DNA of 15,067 nucleotides, taken from JBKPNX01 sp046732855. Its GTDB lineage: Bacteria > Pseudomonadota > Alphaproteobacteria > Geminicoccales > Geminicoccaceae. The position numbers and the translations under genes were made by a program. The notes beneath the pieces are model-generated. The model was given only the letters and a program-made list of their open reading frames with translations, was not told the DNA's origin and ran no database searches. Below, in pieces: positions 13,882 through 15,067 of this stretch (positions are counted from its first letter, which is position 1; every line of letters starts with the position of its first letter). The DNA lies in assembly GCA_046732855.1 (NCBI GenBank), contig JBKPNX010000060.1, forward strand, positions 1 through 15,067, written 5' to 3'.

Positions 13882-14461
13882 TCAGGCGGTGTGTCTGTCG
13901 AGCAGGGCGGCGCGCAACAACACCAGCCGGTCATTGCCGAAGTAGAGCTCGTCGCCGAGCGCGAAGCTGGGTATGCCGAAGACGCCGCGCGCCACCGCTT
14001 CCGCGACCGTCGCGGTCAGATTCGCGCGCGGTCTCGAGCTGGTCGATGGTTCGGCGAAAGCGGGCCGGATCGAGGCCGGCATTCCGCACGCAGGCTCGTC
14101 GTCGAGCGATGAGACGCCGTCGACGAACACTCCTTGGAACAGGCATCGGCTGAAGGCTTCGACGGTGCCCAGCCGGGCGGCGGCGGTGCAGGCGAGCGCG
14201 AGGCGGCGCGGGCCGCACTGGACGCCTTCAGGCTCGCGGTACGGCACCCCTTAGTACGCCGCCAGCGCTCTGCGTCGCGGCGGCGGTGGGCTTGGTCGTA
14301 CTGGCCGGATGCGGGCGCGCCGGCGAACAGATCGCGGCTGAACAACAGCCGCCAGCGGACGCGCCGGTCTCGGTCTCGAGACGCTCGAACTGGGTCGACG
14401 CGAGATACGAAGAGCCGCTGCCGAGGCCGTAGAAGAAATCGACCGTCGGCGACACCGTCAC
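13882..14461 (-). pseudogene. DsbA-fold / 2-hydroxychromene-2-carboxylate isomerase-like gene, multiply frameshifted
   Basis: The gene starts at GTG 14461, overlapping the argG stop as GTGA, and reads TVDFFYGLGSGSSYLASTQ and ERLETETGA. The frame then changes to RWRLLFSRDLFAGAPASGQY and DQAHRRRDAERW, then near 14245 to PYREPEGVQCGPRRLALA through LFQGVFVDGVSSLDDE. From about 14095 to 14030 the family-like sequence ACVRNAGLDPARFRRTIDQL lies in another frame. The end returns to ANLTATVAEAVARGVFGIPS, FALGDELYFGNDRLVLL and a stop at 13882. Together these make a full-length thioredoxin/GST-kappa-fold isomerase: a DFF start, a GVFGIPSF cis-Pro motif and a FGNDR end. At least four frame changes exclude a working protein. 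The active-site Ser of the SSYLA segment is still present. Confidence 0.82.
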
Positions 14462-15067
14462 TGCCCGGGGAGGTCGCCTGCGGCGTGGGTCGACGGATGC
14501 GCCCGGGCGAGCACGCGCAGACGCAGCGCGTTCAGCTTAATGAAGCCCTCCGCGTCGCGCTGATCGTAGACAGTGTCGGCTTCGAAGGTAGCGAGCGCGT
14601 TGTCATACAGACTGTGCGGCGCCTGGCGGCCGACCACCTGGACGTTACCCTTGTACAGCTTGAGGCGCACCATCCCGGTGACGTGCGCCTGGCTCCGGTC
14701 GATCAGCGCCTGGAGCATCTCGCGCTCGGGGCTGAACCAGAGCCCATTGTAGATCAGCTCGGCGTAGCGCGGCATCAGGTCGTCCTTCAGGTGCGCCGCG
14801 CCGCGATCGAGGGTTATCGATTCGATCGCGCGGTGCGCCGCGAGCAGCACAGTGCCGCCCGGCGTCTCGTACACGCCGCGCGACTTCATGCCGACGAAGC
14901 GGTTCTCGACGAGATCGATGCGCCCGACGCCATTGGCGCCGGCCAGCTGATTCAGGCGAGCGAGCAGCGCCGCCGGGGACAGCGGCTTGCCATCGAGCGC
15001 GACCGGATCGCCGCGCTCGAACGCGATGTCCAGATACGTCGGCTGCTCCGGCGCTTCCTCCGGCGCT
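14458..15067 (-). CDS. argG: Argininosuccinate synthase, C-terminal part (5' end outside the window)
   Basis: The last 202 codons of argG are present, open to the window edge. The enzyme joins citrulline and aspartate with ATP to form argininosuccinate, the penultimate step of arginine synthesis, in the cytoplasm. The visible part begins APEEAPEQPTYLDIAFERG and contains GVGRIDLVENRFVGMKSRGV, YETPGGTVLLAAHRAIE, DDLMPRYAELIYNGLWFSPE, VTGMVRLKLYKGNVQVVGR and YDQRDAEGFIKLNALRLRV, all standard for the C-terminal domain. The N-terminal ATP-pyrophosphatase domain lies outside the window. The TGA at 14458-14460 overlaps the GTG of the broken isomerase gene. No frame errors are visible. Confidence 0.96.
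   Translation of the reverse strand, partial: APEEAPEQPTYLDIAFERGDPVALDGKPLSPAALLARLNQLAGANGVGRIDLVENRFVGMKSRGVYETPGGTVLLAAHRAIESITLDRGAAHLKDDLMPRYAELIYNGLWFSPEREMLQALIDRSQAHVTGMVRLKLYKGNVQVVGRQAPHSLYDNALATFEADTVYDQRDAEGFIKLNALRLRVLARAHPSTHAAGDLPGQ

Noticed and set aside
1..15067. tRNA, rRNA, CRISPR array, insertion sequence or prophage
   Set aside because: No cloverleaf-like segment, regularly spaced repeats, transposase-like frame or terminal inverted repeats could be found by reading both strands.

Overview
The window is GC-rich chromosomal DNA, dense with genes on both strands. Codons end mostly in G or C and Shine-Dalgarno leaders are clear. A class I PHA synthase, a proteobacterial-style two-permease ABC importer, an entericidin-like lipoprotein, a YggE/SIMPL protein and argG together point to a Gram-negative proteobacterium, probably alpha, beta or gamma. 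I cannot place it further from the sequence alone.

Left part (1-2714, all minus strand). A small cupin gene follows a hicB-hicA toxin-antitoxin locus that has decayed: the antitoxin carries a frameshift in a short G run, and the toxin core is scrambled by two compensating frameshifts. Upstream of these lies phaC, an intact class I poly(hydroxyalkanoate) synthase with its Cys-Asp-His triad. No phaA, phaB or phasin gene is visible next to it.

Centre (2955-9547, plus strand). A seven-gene operon-like array encodes an ABC importer of the sugar/polyol type: ATPase 1, solute-binding protein, permease 1, permease 2, a coiled-coil membrane-anchored protein, ATPase 2 and a small three-helix membrane protein. 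The two ATPases align without gaps across their motifs, but each is degenerate at different positions. A heterodimer would therefore have one complete and one defective ATP site. The substrate cannot be read from the sequence; two-ATPase polyol/glycerol importers are the closest architecture I know. The coiled-coil protein and the coupled membrane protein are the least familiar parts of the system.

Right part (9665-13831). This is a loose collection of small envelope-related genes: an entericidin-like lipoprotein with a Thr-rich tail, a PLDc_N-like membrane protein with a TTG start, a periplasmic SIMPL-domain protein, an exported SHOCT-domain protein and an unknown exported protein. Three minus-strand members share the leader 7-mer GGAGGGA. 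Within this area is a broken sugar-phosphate transferase gene (10473-11200), flanked by two gene-poor stretches. It has both a frameshift and a lost catalytic Glu.

Right edge (13882-15067, minus strand). The 3' part of argG (argininosuccinate synthase) overlaps, by GTGA, a DsbA-fold/2-hydroxychromene-2-carboxylate isomerase-like gene that has at least four frame breaks. The frame breaks in this window are confined to dispensable genes (hicB, hicA, the sugar transferase and the isomerase), while the long metabolic and transport genes are clean. This pattern favours real gene decay over random sequencing error, although two breaks lie in short G runs and need read-level checking.
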